Source of the DNA: Ornithinimicrobium laminariae
GTDB taxonomy: Bacteria; Actinomycetota; Actinomycetes; Actinomycetales; Dermatophilaceae
Length of the DNA stretch: 64,000 nt
Assembly (NCBI RefSeq): GCF_019457945.1
Contig: NZ_JAHZSU010000001.1
Span: 186,001-250,000, forward strand
Direction of reading: 5' to 3'
In this document: piece after piece, positions 52,435-60,980 of the stretch
Layout of the letters: every line of letters starts with the position of its first letter
Numbering within the stretch: position 1 is the stretch's first letter
The notes under the pieces: model-generated
Seen by the model: only the letters and a program-made list of their open reading frames with translations
Databases searched by the model: none
What the model was told of the DNA's origin: nothing
Made by a program: the position numbers and the translations under genes

Positions 52435-54189
52435 CTATTTACGCCCGACAAACCACCGGCGCAAAGTTTCCACCCGCTCCAGGACCTGCTCAGTCGACGC
52501 TGTTGCCAATTCGGGGCCGCCGCACGTGCGGCGCAATTCCGCGTGCACAATAGCGTGCGGCTGGTCGGTCTTTCGGGCATAGCCAGACACCAACTTGTTG
52601 AGTTCTTTACGGTGTTCAGCAAGCGCGCGGTGTGCTGCGACCCGCTCGGCTACCTCTTTGCCGCCGCCGTTGCGTTGCTGCTTCTTCTGGCGATCCCGCA
52701 GCAGGTGAGCCACTTGGTCAGGCTCTAGCAGGCCAGGCAGTCCGAGATAGTCCTGTTCATCATCGCTACCCGACAGCGCACCCATGCCAAATTGCTGGGC
52801 GTCAAAGAGCACGTGGTCAAACTCTGCCTCAGACTCAAGCGCCTCAAAGGTGCCCGAGGAGTCAATCGCGGCCTCGCCCTCCTGAGCAGCCTTGATCAGA
52901 CCTTCCTCCGGTGACCACAAATCATCTTCATCACCGTTGGCATTTTCAGCCCGGTCAAGCGCGTGATCGCGCTCAATCTCAAGGTTGCCAGCGTGCTCCA
53001 AAATCAGCGGGACACTGGGCAAGAAAATTGACGCTGTCTCGCCACGTCGGCGAGCACGAACGAAGCGCCCAATCGCTTGGGCAAAGAACAGTGGGGTCGA
53101 TGTCGAGGTGGCATAGACACCCACACAGAGACGGGGCACGTCGACGCCTTCAGAGACCATTCTTACCGCCACCATCCACCGAGAGGTGGAGTCGGCAAAG
53201 TCCTCAATGCGCTTCGATGAACCCTTGTCGTCGGAGAGCACGACCGTCACCGGTTCGCCACTGATGGCTTCAAGTTGCTTGGCATACGCCCGGGCATTGC
53301 GCTGATCTGTCGCAATCACCAGACCGCCGGCATCGGGAACGTGGCGACGAACTTCGCTAAGTCGCTTGTCCGCCGACTGCAGGACCGAGGGCACCCACTC
53401 CCCCGCAGGGTCAAGAGCAGTTCGCCAAGCTTGCGCGGTGACGTCCTTTGTCAGAGGCTCACCTAAGCGAGCGGCGACCTCGTCGCCAGCGCGGGTGCGC
53501 CACCGCATACTCCCGCTGTAGGCCATGAACAAGACCGGGCGCACGACGTGGTCACGCAGCGCCTCGGCATAGCCGTAGGTGTAGTCAGCGCTGGAGCGCA
53601 AGATGCCACGCTCGTCCATCTCGTAGCGAACAAACGGGATAGCGGCCGTGTCCGAACGAAACGGCGTGCCGGTGAGAGCGAGCCGATGCACGGCCGGTTC
53701 AAAGGCTTCGCGCACCGCTTCACCCCAGGACAGGGCGTCGCCACCGTGGTGCACCTCATCAAGGATCACCAAAGTCGGTTCATTCTCAGCCCGGGCACGG
53801 TGCAACAGAGGTTTGCTGGCCACCCCGGCGTAGGTGACCGCGATGCCCTGAAAGTCAGCCCCATGCTTGCCCTGAGCGTTGGTGAACTTGGGGTCAATGC
53901 GGATGCCTACCTTGGCCGCTGCGTCAGCCCACTGGGTGCGCAAGTGCTCCGTGGGCGCAACGACCGTGATGCGTTTGATGATGCCGCGGTTAAGCAACTC
54001 GGTAGCGATGAGCAGCGCAAAGGTGGTTTTGCCTGCACCAGGTGTAGCCACCGTGAGGAAGTCCCGCGGCAACGTCTCCAGGTAGGTCTCGAGGGCTTGC
54101 GCCTGCCAGGCGCGGAGTTTGCGTGCAGTGCCCCAGGCCGCCTTGTCAGGGTATGCGGGGGAAAGGTGCGAAGCGGCTGTAGTGCTCAT
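52435..54189 (-). CDS. DEAD/DEAH-box SF2 helicase (SSL2-like)
   Basis: The 584-residue product has helicase motifs I ATPGAGKTTFALLIA, II LVILDEVHHGGDAL, III LALTGTPFRSD, V VRMVSEGVDVPRLCVG and VI QAIGRFVRARRRGE. The C-terminal 150 residues are acidic and then basic-helical, and do not match a named domain I can see. It is similar to the actinobacterial SSL2/XPB-like helicases usually encoded beside DUF3039. It may act in DNA repair or as an unspecialised translocase. Confidence 0.85.
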   Translation of the reverse strand: MSTTAASHLSPAYPDKAAWGTARKLRAWQAQALETYLETLPRDFLTVATPGAGKTTFALLIATELLNRGIIKRITVVAPTEHLRTQWADAAAKVGIRIDPKFTNAQGKHGADFQGIAVTYAGVASKPLLHRARAENEPTLVILDEVHHGGDALSWGEAVREAFEPAVHRLALTGTPFRSDTAAIPFVRYEMDERGILRSSADYTYGYAEALRDHVVRPVLFMAYSGSMRWRTRAGDEVAARLGEPLTKDVTAQAWRTALDPAGEWVPSVLQSADKRLSEVRRHVPDAGGLVIATDQRNARAYAKQLEAISGEPVTVVLSDDKGSSKRIEDFADSTSRWMVAVRMVSEGVDVPRLCVGVYATSTSTPLFFAQAIGRFVRARRRGETASIFLPSVPLILEHAGNLEIERDHALDRAENANGDEDDLWSPEEGLIKAAQEGEAAIDSSGTFEALESEAEFDHVLFDAQQFGMGALSGSDDEQDYLGLPGLLEPDQVAHLLRDRQKKQQRNGGGKEVAERVAAHRALAEHRKELNKLVSGYARKTDQPHAIVHAELRRTCGGPELATASTEQVLERVETLRRWFVGRK

Positions 54190-54253
54190 CGCATCCGAGG
54201 ATAAGCCCGGTCCCTGAAGACCCGGGCATACAGGTCAGTGCTTGGCGCGCCGG

Positions 54254-54574
54254 TCACTCCCCACCATCTTGTGGAGCCTTTAGACCCTGGTAGATCTCTT
54301 TGCAGGTCGGGCACACCGGGAACTTGTTCGGGTCACGACCGGGGATCCACGTTTTGCCGCACAAAGCAATCACTGGCTCGCCAGTGACAGCGCTCTCGGT
54401 GATCTTTTCTTTGCGGACGTAGTGGGCGAATCGCTCGTGATCGCCCGGCTCACTCAGTTGGGGATCCACGCGGGTGTCTTCGCGCTCCAGCAGACCAGTC
54501 TGGGTCGACGGTCCGCCCGGCTCCGTTGGAGCGTCCAAAGGCTGGGTCATCACAGGAATGAATTTCTGACTCAT
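54254..54574 (-). CDS. DUF3039 family putative zinc-ribbon protein
   Basis: The 106-residue product is a DUF3039 protein. Its first 45 residues are disordered and its C-terminal part has SEPGDHERFAHYVRKEKITESAV, then VIALCGKTW and CPTCKEIYQGL. The three Cys residues (ALCGK, CPTC) could form a zinc site with a His. It lies next to the SF2 helicase on the same strand, a pairing kept in actinobacteria. The ATG at 54574 is preferred for its AGAGG spacing; 54583 and 54592 are possible. Confidence 0.8.
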   Translation of the reverse strand: MSQKFIPVMTQPLDAPTEPGGPSTQTGLLEREDTRVDPQLSEPGDHERFAHYVRKEKITESAVTGEPVIALCGKTWIPGRDPNKFPVCPTCKEIYQGLKAPQDGGE

Positions 54575-54602
54575 CGGGCTCATACCTCTCACTGTAGAAC
54601 GC

Positions 54603-55169
54603 TCAGTTGGCTTCTGGGGTGTCGGTGTAGGTGGTGACGAGCGACATGGAGTTGCGTTGGCGGGCTAGGACGTCACGCCACAGGGCAGTGCTATCGCTGC
54701 GAAAAACGTCGGCTGGCTCTAGGTCAACAACGAACCAGGCGCCTTCAGCGATTTCGTCCTCTAGCTGGCCATCGGACCATCCCGCATACCCAACGAAGAG
54801 CCGTATGGCTTCGGCTCCGCCAGCAACAATCTCCACTGGCGCATCGAGGTCAACAAGACATATTTCAGGCAAGGCCGGGTGCAGGCCGATCAGGTCGTCG
54901 TCATCGGTCGCCTCTGGCACCCAGGCAAGACCCATTGCTGCGTCGGTGCCCACCGGACCGCCTTGGTAAAGCAACGGCGGTTGGACCACGACTGATTGCC
55001 AATGCGGCAAGACAGCATCGACCTCGGCACCCAACGGGTCGTTAAGCACTACCCCTTGGCTGCCATCGCTGCTGTGCGCCAGGACAACCACGACGGAGCG
55101 CTCAAAGTCGCCCCCAGTGACGGGCGTGGCCACCAGTAACTTGCCGATCAGCGTGTCGTCCGCAGTCAT
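54603..55169 (-). CDS. YqgE/AlgH (UPF0301) family protein
   Basis: The 188-residue product has the N-terminal IGKLLVATPVTGGDFERSVVV, the VVLNDPLG segment, LYQGGPVG and FVGYAGWSDGQLEDEI, all marks of the YqgE/AlgH family. Function is not firmly known; a regulator role (AlgH) was proposed in Pseudomonas. The ATG at 55169 overlaps the VanZ-like gene's stop (ATGA) and has GAAGG upstream. There are no membrane segments. Confidence 0.9.
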   Translation of the reverse strand: MTADDTLIGKLLVATPVTGGDFERSVVVVLAHSSDGSQGVVLNDPLGAEVDAVLPHWQSVVVQPPLLYQGGPVGTDAAMGLAWVPEATDDDDLIGLHPALPEICLVDLDAPVEIVAGGAEAIRLFVGYAGWSDGQLEDEIAEGAWFVVDLEPADVFRSDSTALWRDVLARQRNSMSLVTTYTDTPEAN

Positions 55170-55540
55170 CGCTGTCCCACCTTCACCGGCGGGCGAATCA
55201 GCGCTATCACCGCGACGCCAAGCGCCACTCCCAGCAGGTCCACTACGGCATCCCACGCGTCCATCTGGCGCCCGCTCGTCAAGACTCGCTGGGCCGGTTC
55301 ACTGATCAGCGCATGCACCACCAAGACAGCGATCATGACACGCGAACGGACCACCGCTGCGACAACGGCTGGCAACGCGAACATCAGGAAGTGAACAATC
55401 TTGTCAGCATGTGCAAACGGCGGCGGGCCAGTCCCGCTGGCGAGGTAGAGCAACTGCACCTGCAGAAGCAGCAAAGCACCAAAGCAGACGTAGCCAACTA
55501 TCGCGCGCTGCGAGCTATCCAGCAGGTGCCGCTGCGTCAC
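55166..55540 (-). CDS. VanZ-like small membrane protein
   Basis: The 124-residue product has about four hydrophobic segments, including VGYVCFGALLLLQVQLLYLA, FLMFALPAVVAAVV and VDLLGVALGVAVIALI. It has the VanZ-like marks ADKIVHFLMF and SGRQMDAWDAVVDLLGVALG. The GTG start (55540) is inside the malic-enzyme 3' end; AGGAAG lies about six bases before it. The frame runs further upstream through malic enzyme but without family features. Function is unknown; in glycopeptide-resistance operons VanZ affects teicoplanin tolerance, but no other van genes are here. Confidence 0.72.
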   Translation of the reverse strand: MTQRHLLDSSQRAIVGYVCFGALLLLQVQLLYLASGTGPPPFAHADKIVHFLMFALPAVVAAVVRSRVMIAVLVVHALISEPAQRVLTSGRQMDAWDAVVDLLGVALGVAVIALIRPPVKVGQR

Positions 55541-56966
55541 CAGATGCTTCCTGAGTTGGCCGAGCGCGGGCAGCCTCTTCAACTGCTTTGGCCACCGCTT
55601 TGGTCGCCTTGGGGTTAAAGACGCTGGGGATGATGTAGGTCGGGTTGAGCTCTTCAGGACCAACGACATCAGCCAATGCCATTGCCGCGGCCAGCAATGT
55701 GTCGTCACTGACTATGTCGGTGCCTGCATCCAGCAAGCCGCGGAAGACGCCGGGGAAGACCAACACATTGTTGATCTGGTTGGCGAAGTCGCTTCGACCG
55801 GTTGCAACGACGGTGGCGTGCTGCCCAGCCGCCGCGGGGTCCACCTCGGGCACCGGGTTGGCCATAGCGAAGACGATTGCGTCGTCATTCATTGTGGCGA
55901 TGTGGTCGCCAGTCAGCAGGTTGCCAGCCGAGACGCCGATAAAGACATCGCTGCCCACGACGGCTTCAATGAGCGAGCCCTGGAACCCGTCCTGGTTGGT
56001 GTGACCAGCGACCCATGCCAACTGCGAATCTGGATCGGCCGCGATGTCCGCGCGTTCGGGATGCACGACGCCATGAACGTCGGAGACCACAAGGTTCGCC
56101 GCCCCAGCCTTGATCAGCAACCTGATGATGGCCGTACCTGCCGCGCCAGCCCCGGACATAACAATGCGAACATCTTTGAGTTCTTTGTGGACCACACGCA
56201 GGGCGTTTCGTAGGGCGGCCAACGCAACGATGGCCGTACCGTGCTGGTCGTCGTGGAAGACCGGAATATCTAGCTCTTCGCGGAGTCGCTCCTCGATGTA
56301 GAAGCAGCGCGGAGCAGAGATGTCCTCCAGGTTGATGCCAGCAAAACCGGGTGCAATTGCCTTAACGATCGCAACGATCTCGTCGGCGTCCTTGGTGTCT
56401 AGACAAATCGGAAAGGCGTCGACGTTGGCGAACCTCTTAAAGAGCGCTGCTTTGCCTTCCATGACTGGCATGGCTGCCAGGGGGCCGATGTCACCCATAC
56501 CGAGGACAGCTGTGCCATCCGTGACCACCGCGACAGTGTTGCGCTTGATCGTTAATCGGCGCGCGTCCTCTGGGTTGTCATAAATCGCCTGGCAGATCTT
56601 TGCGACACCTGGGGTGTAAACCAGCGACAGGTCATCGCGGTTGCGGATCGGGAGCTTGGACTCAACGCTGAGCTTTCCGCCAAGGTGCACCAGGAAAGTG
56701 CGGTCGCTGACCTTGTCGATCTCGACACCGTGGACGGTGCGCATTGCCTCGACAACCTCATCCGCGTGATCGCTGCCATAGGTCGCGATCGTCAGGTCGG
56801 CCTGGAGCCGCTCTGTGCCTGACTCAGTGATGTCTACTGCGGTAACCATGCCGGACGCTCGCTCAACGGCGCCGGAGATTTCGCTAACTGCCGTGACCCG
56901 CGCAGGCAAGCGCAAGCGGACAGTGATGGAGTTGGACACGGAAGGAACAGGGCTCATGCGCTTCAT
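55515..56966 (-). CDS. NAD(P)-dependent malic enzyme with N-terminal ACT-like domain
   Basis: The 483-residue product combines an ACT-like regulatory domain (about 10-90, SITVRLRLPARVTAVSEI) with a malic enzyme. The catalytic part has the Tyr in LSVESKLPIRNRDDLSLVYTPGVAKI, DGTAVLGMGDIGP, metal ligands in FPICLDTKDADEIV and the FHDDQHGTA block, and a Rossmann motif MSGAGAAGTAII. It converts malate to pyruvate and CO2. The ACT domain suggests amino-acid control. An ATG three codons later (56957) is an alternative start. Confidence 0.92.
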   Translation of the reverse strand: MKRMSPVPSVSNSITVRLRLPARVTAVSEISGAVERASGMVTAVDITESGTERLQADLTIATYGSDHADEVVEAMRTVHGVEIDKVSDRTFLVHLGGKLSVESKLPIRNRDDLSLVYTPGVAKICQAIYDNPEDARRLTIKRNTVAVVTDGTAVLGMGDIGPLAAMPVMEGKAALFKRFANVDAFPICLDTKDADEIVAIVKAIAPGFAGINLEDISAPRCFYIEERLREELDIPVFHDDQHGTAIVALAALRNALRVVHKELKDVRIVMSGAGAAGTAIIRLLIKAGAANLVVSDVHGVVHPERADIAADPDSQLAWVAGHTNQDGFQGSLIEAVVGSDVFIGVSAGNLLTGDHIATMNDDAIVFAMANPVPEVDPAAAGQHATVVATGRSDFANQINNVLVFPGVFRGLLDAGTDIVSDDTLLAAAMALADVVGPEELNPTYIIPSVFNPKATKAVAKAVEEAARARPTQEASGDAAAPAG

Positions 56967-57028
56967 TGTGACCTATGCCGCCCCCAGGTGCCGGGAATCT
57001 CTGGGCGCGTTCGCCTGTTGGCCCCAAT

Positions 57029-57415
57029 ATGAGCACTGTTGAACTGACTACAGAGACCTTCGAGCAGACCCTCACCGACAACGACATTGTGTTGGTTGAC
57101 TGGTGGGCAGAGTGGTGTGGCCCGTGCAAGCAGTTCGGACCCATCTTCGAGGAAGCCTCCAACGAGCACTCCGACATTGTCTTCGGCAAGGTTGACACCG
57201 AAGCGCAGGGCGAATTGGCCGGTAGCGCCAACATCACCTCGATCCCGACCGTTATGGCCTTCCGCGAGGGCATTCTCGTCTTCGCACAGCCAGGCGCACT
57301 CCCCGCGAACGCACTTGACTCGCTGATCTCGCAGGTTAAGGAGCTGGACATGGATGACGTCCGCGCCAAGATCGCAGAGCAGAGCGAAACCGCAACGCAG
57401 GGCGCTGATTCGTGA
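57029..57415 (+). CDS. trxA: Thioredoxin
   Basis: The 128-residue product has the active site VDWWAEWCGPCKQFGPIF, the cis-Pro segment TSIPTVMAFREG and normal thioredoxin length plus a C-terminal tail (about 110-128). No Shine-Dalgarno sequence is visible before the ATG, so the mRNA may be leaderless or weakly translated. Its stop overlaps the start of the EamA gene (GTGA). It diverges from malic enzyme. Confidence 0.95.
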   Translation: MSTVELTTETFEQTLTDNDIVLVDWWAEWCGPCKQFGPIFEEASNEHSDIVFGKVDTEAQGELAGSANITSIPTVMAFREGILVFAQPGALPANALDSLISQVKELDMDDVRAKIAEQSETATQGADS

Positions 57416-58335
57416 GGCGTGACCTCACTTGGTTAGTGGCTCTCGGGGCAAGTCTGTGGGGAACCTCAGCGCTGCTCCGGGAGCCACTTGCGCGTGGGCT
57501 CGATGCTCCCACCGTCGTCTTCTTTGAGCACCTGGCTTTGGTGCTCTTTGTCTCGCCGTTCCTGCCAGCAGCCCTGCGCGCCTGGGCTTCATCGTCCGCG
57601 CGGACTCGGGCCGCCACCGTCATCATCGGGGCAGGTTCTTCAGCACTCGCCACGACCCTCTTCACCGCAGCTTTCCAGTTTGGCGACCCGATCACGCCAC
57701 AGGTGCTGCAAAAGTTGCAACCGCTGCTGGCTATCTTGTTGGCGGTTGTCATCCTCGGCGAGCGGCTGCGACCGAAGTTTGCGTTCTTCGCGATTCCAGC
57801 GCTGATTGGTGCTTGGCTGCTGACCTTCGCGGAGCCCTTCAACGTCGGCATCTCCGATGCTCAAGCGGCGCTGTTTGCTTTGGGAGCGGCTGCGCTGTGG
57901 GCAGCAGGGACTGTTTTGGGGCGACTCGTAGATCAAGAACTGGGCGCACGCAACACTCTGGTGCTGCGTTTTGCCTTTGGGCTGCCGGCAACGTTGCTGA
58001 TTGTTTTGGTGACCGGGTCCGGTTGGACAATGCCGATCTCGTTGGCGCCAACTCTGATCGGCCTCGCCTTGATCCCGGGGTTGTTAGCTCTGACCTTCTA
58101 CTACATCGGCTTGCGGCGCACCCCGGCCTCGCGGGCGACGTTTGCAGAGTTGTTCTTCCCGGTGACTGCAGCGATTGTTGGCGTCACTCTGCTGGATGCC
58201 TCAATGACACCTAGCCGCTGGCTGGGCATGTTCATCGTGATCGCTAGCGTCACCGCCTTGGCGTGGCATGAGCAAAAGAGCGACAAGCCCGCCGTCATCG
58301 CGCCTAATGCGCCAACGGAGTTGAGCAACGCGTAG
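57412..58335 (+). CDS. EamA/DMT family transporter
   Basis: The 307-residue product has about ten hydrophobic helices in two repeats (LVALGASLWGTSALL, then ALGAAALWAAGTVLGR), the EamA pattern. The REPLARGLDAPTVVFFEHL segment is like RarD/RhaT-type exporters. The direction and substrate (amino acids, metabolites or drugs) cannot be told from sequence. It starts with GTG overlapping the trxA stop, so the two are probably translationally coupled. The ssrA gene converges from downstream. Confidence 0.85.
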   Translation: MRRDLTWLVALGASLWGTSALLREPLARGLDAPTVVFFEHLALVLFVSPFLPAALRAWASSSARTRAATVIIGAGSSALATTLFTAAFQFGDPITPQVLQKLQPLLAILLAVVILGERLRPKFAFFAIPALIGAWLLTFAEPFNVGISDAQAALFALGAAALWAAGTVLGRLVDQELGARNTLVLRFAFGLPATLLIVLVTGSGWTMPISLAPTLIGLALIPGLLALTFYYIGLRRTPASRATFAELFFPVTAAIVGVTLLDASMTPSRWLGMFIVIASVTALAWHEQKSDKPAVIAPNAPTELSNA

Positions 58336-58355
58336 GCATTCATGAGTGGCTAAAA

Positions 58356-58393
58356 CTAAGGGCGGCGATCATCGAAATGATCACCGCCCTTAG
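58356..58393. terminator. Bidirectional terminator between the EamA gene and ssrA
   Basis: CTAAGGGCGG (58356-58365) and GATCAT (58367-58372) pair with ATGATC (58377-58382) and CCGCCCTTAG (58384-58393). There is one C-A mismatch and the tetraloop is CGAA. It is a 16-pair stem. A T-rich tract (TTTTAGCC) follows on the minus strand, so ssrA is the clearer beneficiary; the EamA gene also ends just before it. Confidence 0.88.
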
Positions 58394-58436
58394 TCATTGC
58401 CGAACAATGAAACTGAACAGTGTGATGTGGTCAAAA

Positions 58437-58802
58437 TGGTGGAGGTGGCGGGAATCGAACCCGCGTCCGCTGCCGGGGAACTAGAGCTTCTCCGGGCGCA
58501 GTGCGCTATGGATTTTCTCGGCCCCAGAGCTCGCACGCACACGTCCTCTGACAGGCCCAGTTGAGTAAGAGTCCCGCGTCATCCCCCAACATGATGACGC
58601 AGCAAGTTTCCTAGCTGATGCCAGACACTGAGTCGGAAACTACCTCAGGCTGACAGACTTCAGGCTCGCTTAGGCAGCGAGGGCGAAGTCGGTGCGCTTG
58701 GAATCGGCACCTGTGGTTTTGCAAGGGACATTAACGAGTTGACCTTGCATTCTCGGCCCGCTTCCTCTAATTGGCCGCACAACGTCGAAACCGATCACCC
58801 CC
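58437..58802 (-). ncRNA. ssrA: Transfer-messenger RNA
   Basis: The 366-base RNA has a tRNA-like end pair: 5' GGGGGTG pairs with 3' CACCTCC, followed by encoded ACCA. The T loop region reads GGTTCGATTCC. It carries an internal reading frame for the proteolysis tag, ending in codons for TTGADSKRTDFALAA and then TAA. The frame reading back from this gives AAA and TGC before the first ACC, not the usual GCA-type resume codon, so the exact tag start is unclear. smpB lies 51 bases upstream, as expected. Confidence 0.93.
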
Positions 58803-58853
58803 ATGAGGTGACCACATCACACTGTCCAGTTTTCAATGTTCCAGAGGGTAAGT

Positions 58854-59330
58854 CTACCCGTGTTTCTTGAGATGGTTCGACATGGCCCGCTGGGCTTCCA
58901 TCTGATCTTGGCGCTCACGCATTGTCTGTCGCTTGTCGTGCAGTTTCTTACCCTTGCCCAAGGCGATCTCGACTTTGGCTCGACCATCTACGAAATACAG
59001 CGAAAGCGGCACGATCGTGTAGCCGGCCTGGCCAGCCTTCATGATCAGCTTGTCGATCTGGTCGCGGTGCAGCAACAACTTGCGACGACGCCGGGCGCTG
59101 TGGTTGGTCCAATTGCCTTGGGAGTACTCGGGGATATGAGCATTCTCCAGGTACAACTCACCGCGGTAGTCCGTGACATAGCCATCGACCAGAGCGGCGC
59201 GTCCCATCCGCAACGACTTCACTTCAGTCCCCGTCAGGACCAGGCCTGCTTCGACCGTGTCCTCAAGGTGGAACTCGTGGCGCGCCTTCTTGTTGTTGGC
59301 AACAAGCTTGCGACCCTTCTCCTTCACCAT
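58854..59330 (-). CDS. smpB: SsrA-binding protein SmpB
   Basis: SmpB delivers tmRNA to stalled ribosomes. The 158-residue product begins KGRKLVANNKKARHEFHLEDT and has GLVLTGTEVKSLRMGRAALVDGY and a basic C-terminus with KKLHDKRQTMRERQ. The ATG has AGGGAAG upstream. It lies between the EnvC-like M23 gene (70 bases upstream) and ssrA. Confidence 0.97.
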   Translation of the reverse strand: MVKEKGRKLVANNKKARHEFHLEDTVEAGLVLTGTEVKSLRMGRAALVDGYVTDYRGELYLENAHIPEYSQGNWTNHSARRRRKLLLHRDQIDKLIMKAGQAGYTIVPLSLYFVDGRAKVEIALGKGKKLHDKRQTMRERQDQMEAQRAMSNHLKKHG

Positions 59331-59400
59331 CTGCTCTTCCCTCGCCGTGGCCTGCGGTCAGGCCCGATAGAGCATCGCGAATGCGACGCAACGTCCGAGT

Positions 59401-60969
59401 TTACAGCCAGTTCATCGGGTCAACGGTGATGCCGTTTTCTCGCGTCTCAAAGTGCAGGTGGCATGCAGTCGAACTACCTGTCGTTCCGGCGTAGGCAACA
59501 ACTTGCCCGCGGCTCACTGAACCCGACTTCACCGCATACGACTGCAGGTGCAAGTATGTCGTGGTCAAGTTCACGCCGTTCACCACACCGTGGTCGATGA
59601 TGATCTTGTTTCCACCACCCGAAGTGAACGGGGTGCCGATGACTGTGCCGTCCGCGCCCGCATACACCGGAGTGCCGCAGTTGGACGCAAAGTCAGTGCC
59701 GGCGTGCAGGCGCTGGTCACCAAAGATGGGGTGGGTCCGGTAGCCGTAGCTGCTGGTGATGCCAGCTGAGGTTGGCCGGGAAAGGTATCCGCCGCTTGGG
59801 GCGGGAGCGGGAGCGGGGGCTGGTGCCGGTGCGGGTTCAGGCGCCGGGGCCGGGGTGGGCGCAGGAGCCGGTGCGGGAGCTGGCGCTGGCGACGAAGACG
59901 ACTGAGCCTGACGCTCCGCCTCGGCCTGGCGTTCTGCTTCAGCCTGGCGGGCGGCCTCAGCTTGGCGAGCCGCCTCGGCTTCGGCAGCGCGTTGTGCCTC
60001 GGCCTCAGCAATGCGCTTGGCCTCTTCGTCCGCGAGCCGTTGGGCCTCAGCCTGCTCGGCGATGTCCAGGTCGTACTTCTCGGCAGCCAATTCAGCCAAC
60101 TGCGCTTCCAGGTCGTCGTTCTCCTGCTGCGCTGCCTCCAACTCCTTCGAGACCTTGGCCTTCTCCTCTTCCAAGCTCGCTTGGTCTGCTTCTTGCTGAG
60201 CCTGCAAGTCTTCCAAGTCAGTCTTCGCCTCGTCGGCAGCCGTGACCGCATCTTCCTTGCGAACAACGTTGGCCTCGGCCTCAGCCAGCAGGTCCGCAAT
60301 GTCTGCCCGGACACCCGCAAGCCGGTCTTGCTCGGCTACTTCGACTGCCTTTTGGTTGCTCAACTCTTGAATGCTCTGGTCTTGGACGCGCAGAACTGTT
60401 CGCGACATCTCAAGTTCTTGCACTGCGCCGCCATCGCCAGCCAGGACGTCAAGAGTCGTCTCTAGCTCGCCAACCCCACCATTCTTGTAGGACTCACGCG
60501 CGATGGCTCCGACTGCGGCTTCCGTCTCCTCCTGTGCCTGAGCATTGTCATCAAGTGAGGTTTGAATCTTCTCTTCGTTGGCGTAAGCAACATCCAACTC
60601 GCCCTGAATGCGGTCTGCTTCCTCTTCGGCAGCGACCAACTCGTCCTGGGCTCCGGCAAGGGCGATTTCAGCAGCCGCAACATCGGCGTTGGTCTTCTCG
60701 AGCTTGGCGTTGGCCGCTTCTAACTCCAGTGATGTGTCCTCAAGGTGCTCGCCCAGGTCCTCGATCGAGCCTTCGACCTCAGCCTTGTCGTTCTGAGTGC
60801 CTTGCTGCTCCTGCTGGACCCGCTCCTGCTGATCTTGGATGTCATCAAGCTCATCGGCCAAGGCGGGCGTGCCCATGATCATCCCGGCGCTCAACGCGAT
60901 GATCAGCGTTGCCTTGATCCCCCGGTGATGGTGGGGTCGGGCCGAAGTGGTGCGAGAAAGACTATTCAT
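59401..60969 (-). CDS. M23 peptidase with coiled coil, EnvC-like
   Basis: The 522-residue product has a signal-peptide-like N-terminus (KATLIIALSAGMIMGTPALA), a long coiled coil (about 45-370, Gln/Glu/Ala rich) and a Pro/Ala linker of PAPAPAP type. A C-terminal LytM/M23 domain follows, with HAGTDFASNCGTPVYA and HLHFETRENG holding the metal ligands. It follows ftsX after 11 bases with GTGAGG before the ATG. FtsEX partners with EnvC in E. coli and with other hydrolases elsewhere, so this protein is a strong candidate for an FtsEX-controlled hydrolase or activator. All four M23 metal-binding residues look present. Confidence 0.9.
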   Translation of the reverse strand: MNSLSRTTSARPHHHRGIKATLIIALSAGMIMGTPALADELDDIQDQQERVQQEQQGTQNDKAEVEGSIEDLGEHLEDTSLELEAANAKLEKTNADVAAAEIALAGAQDELVAAEEEADRIQGELDVAYANEEKIQTSLDDNAQAQEETEAAVGAIARESYKNGGVGELETTLDVLAGDGGAVQELEMSRTVLRVQDQSIQELSNQKAVEVAEQDRLAGVRADIADLLAEAEANVVRKEDAVTAADEAKTDLEDLQAQQEADQASLEEEKAKVSKELEAAQQENDDLEAQLAELAAEKYDLDIAEQAEAQRLADEEAKRIAEAEAQRAAEAEAARQAEAARQAEAERQAEAERQAQSSSSPAPAPAPAPAPTPAPAPEPAPAPAPAPAPAPSGGYLSRPTSAGITSSYGYRTHPIFGDQRLHAGTDFASNCGTPVYAGADGTVIGTPFTSGGGNKIIIDHGVVNGVNLTTTYLHLQSYAVKSGSVSRGQVVAYAGTTGSSTACHLHFETRENGITVDPMNWL

Positions 60970-60980
60970 CAGGGGCCTCA

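Noticed and set aside
55166..55540. VanZ-like gene as evidence of a glycopeptide-resistance cluster
   Set aside because: No vanHAX, vanRS or similar genes are present; VanZ-like proteins are widespread without resistance.
59772..60245. Plus-strand frame antisense to the M23 coiled-coil gene
   Set aside because: It mirrors the repetitive Pro/Ala and coiled-coil codons and has no ribosome binding site or known domain.
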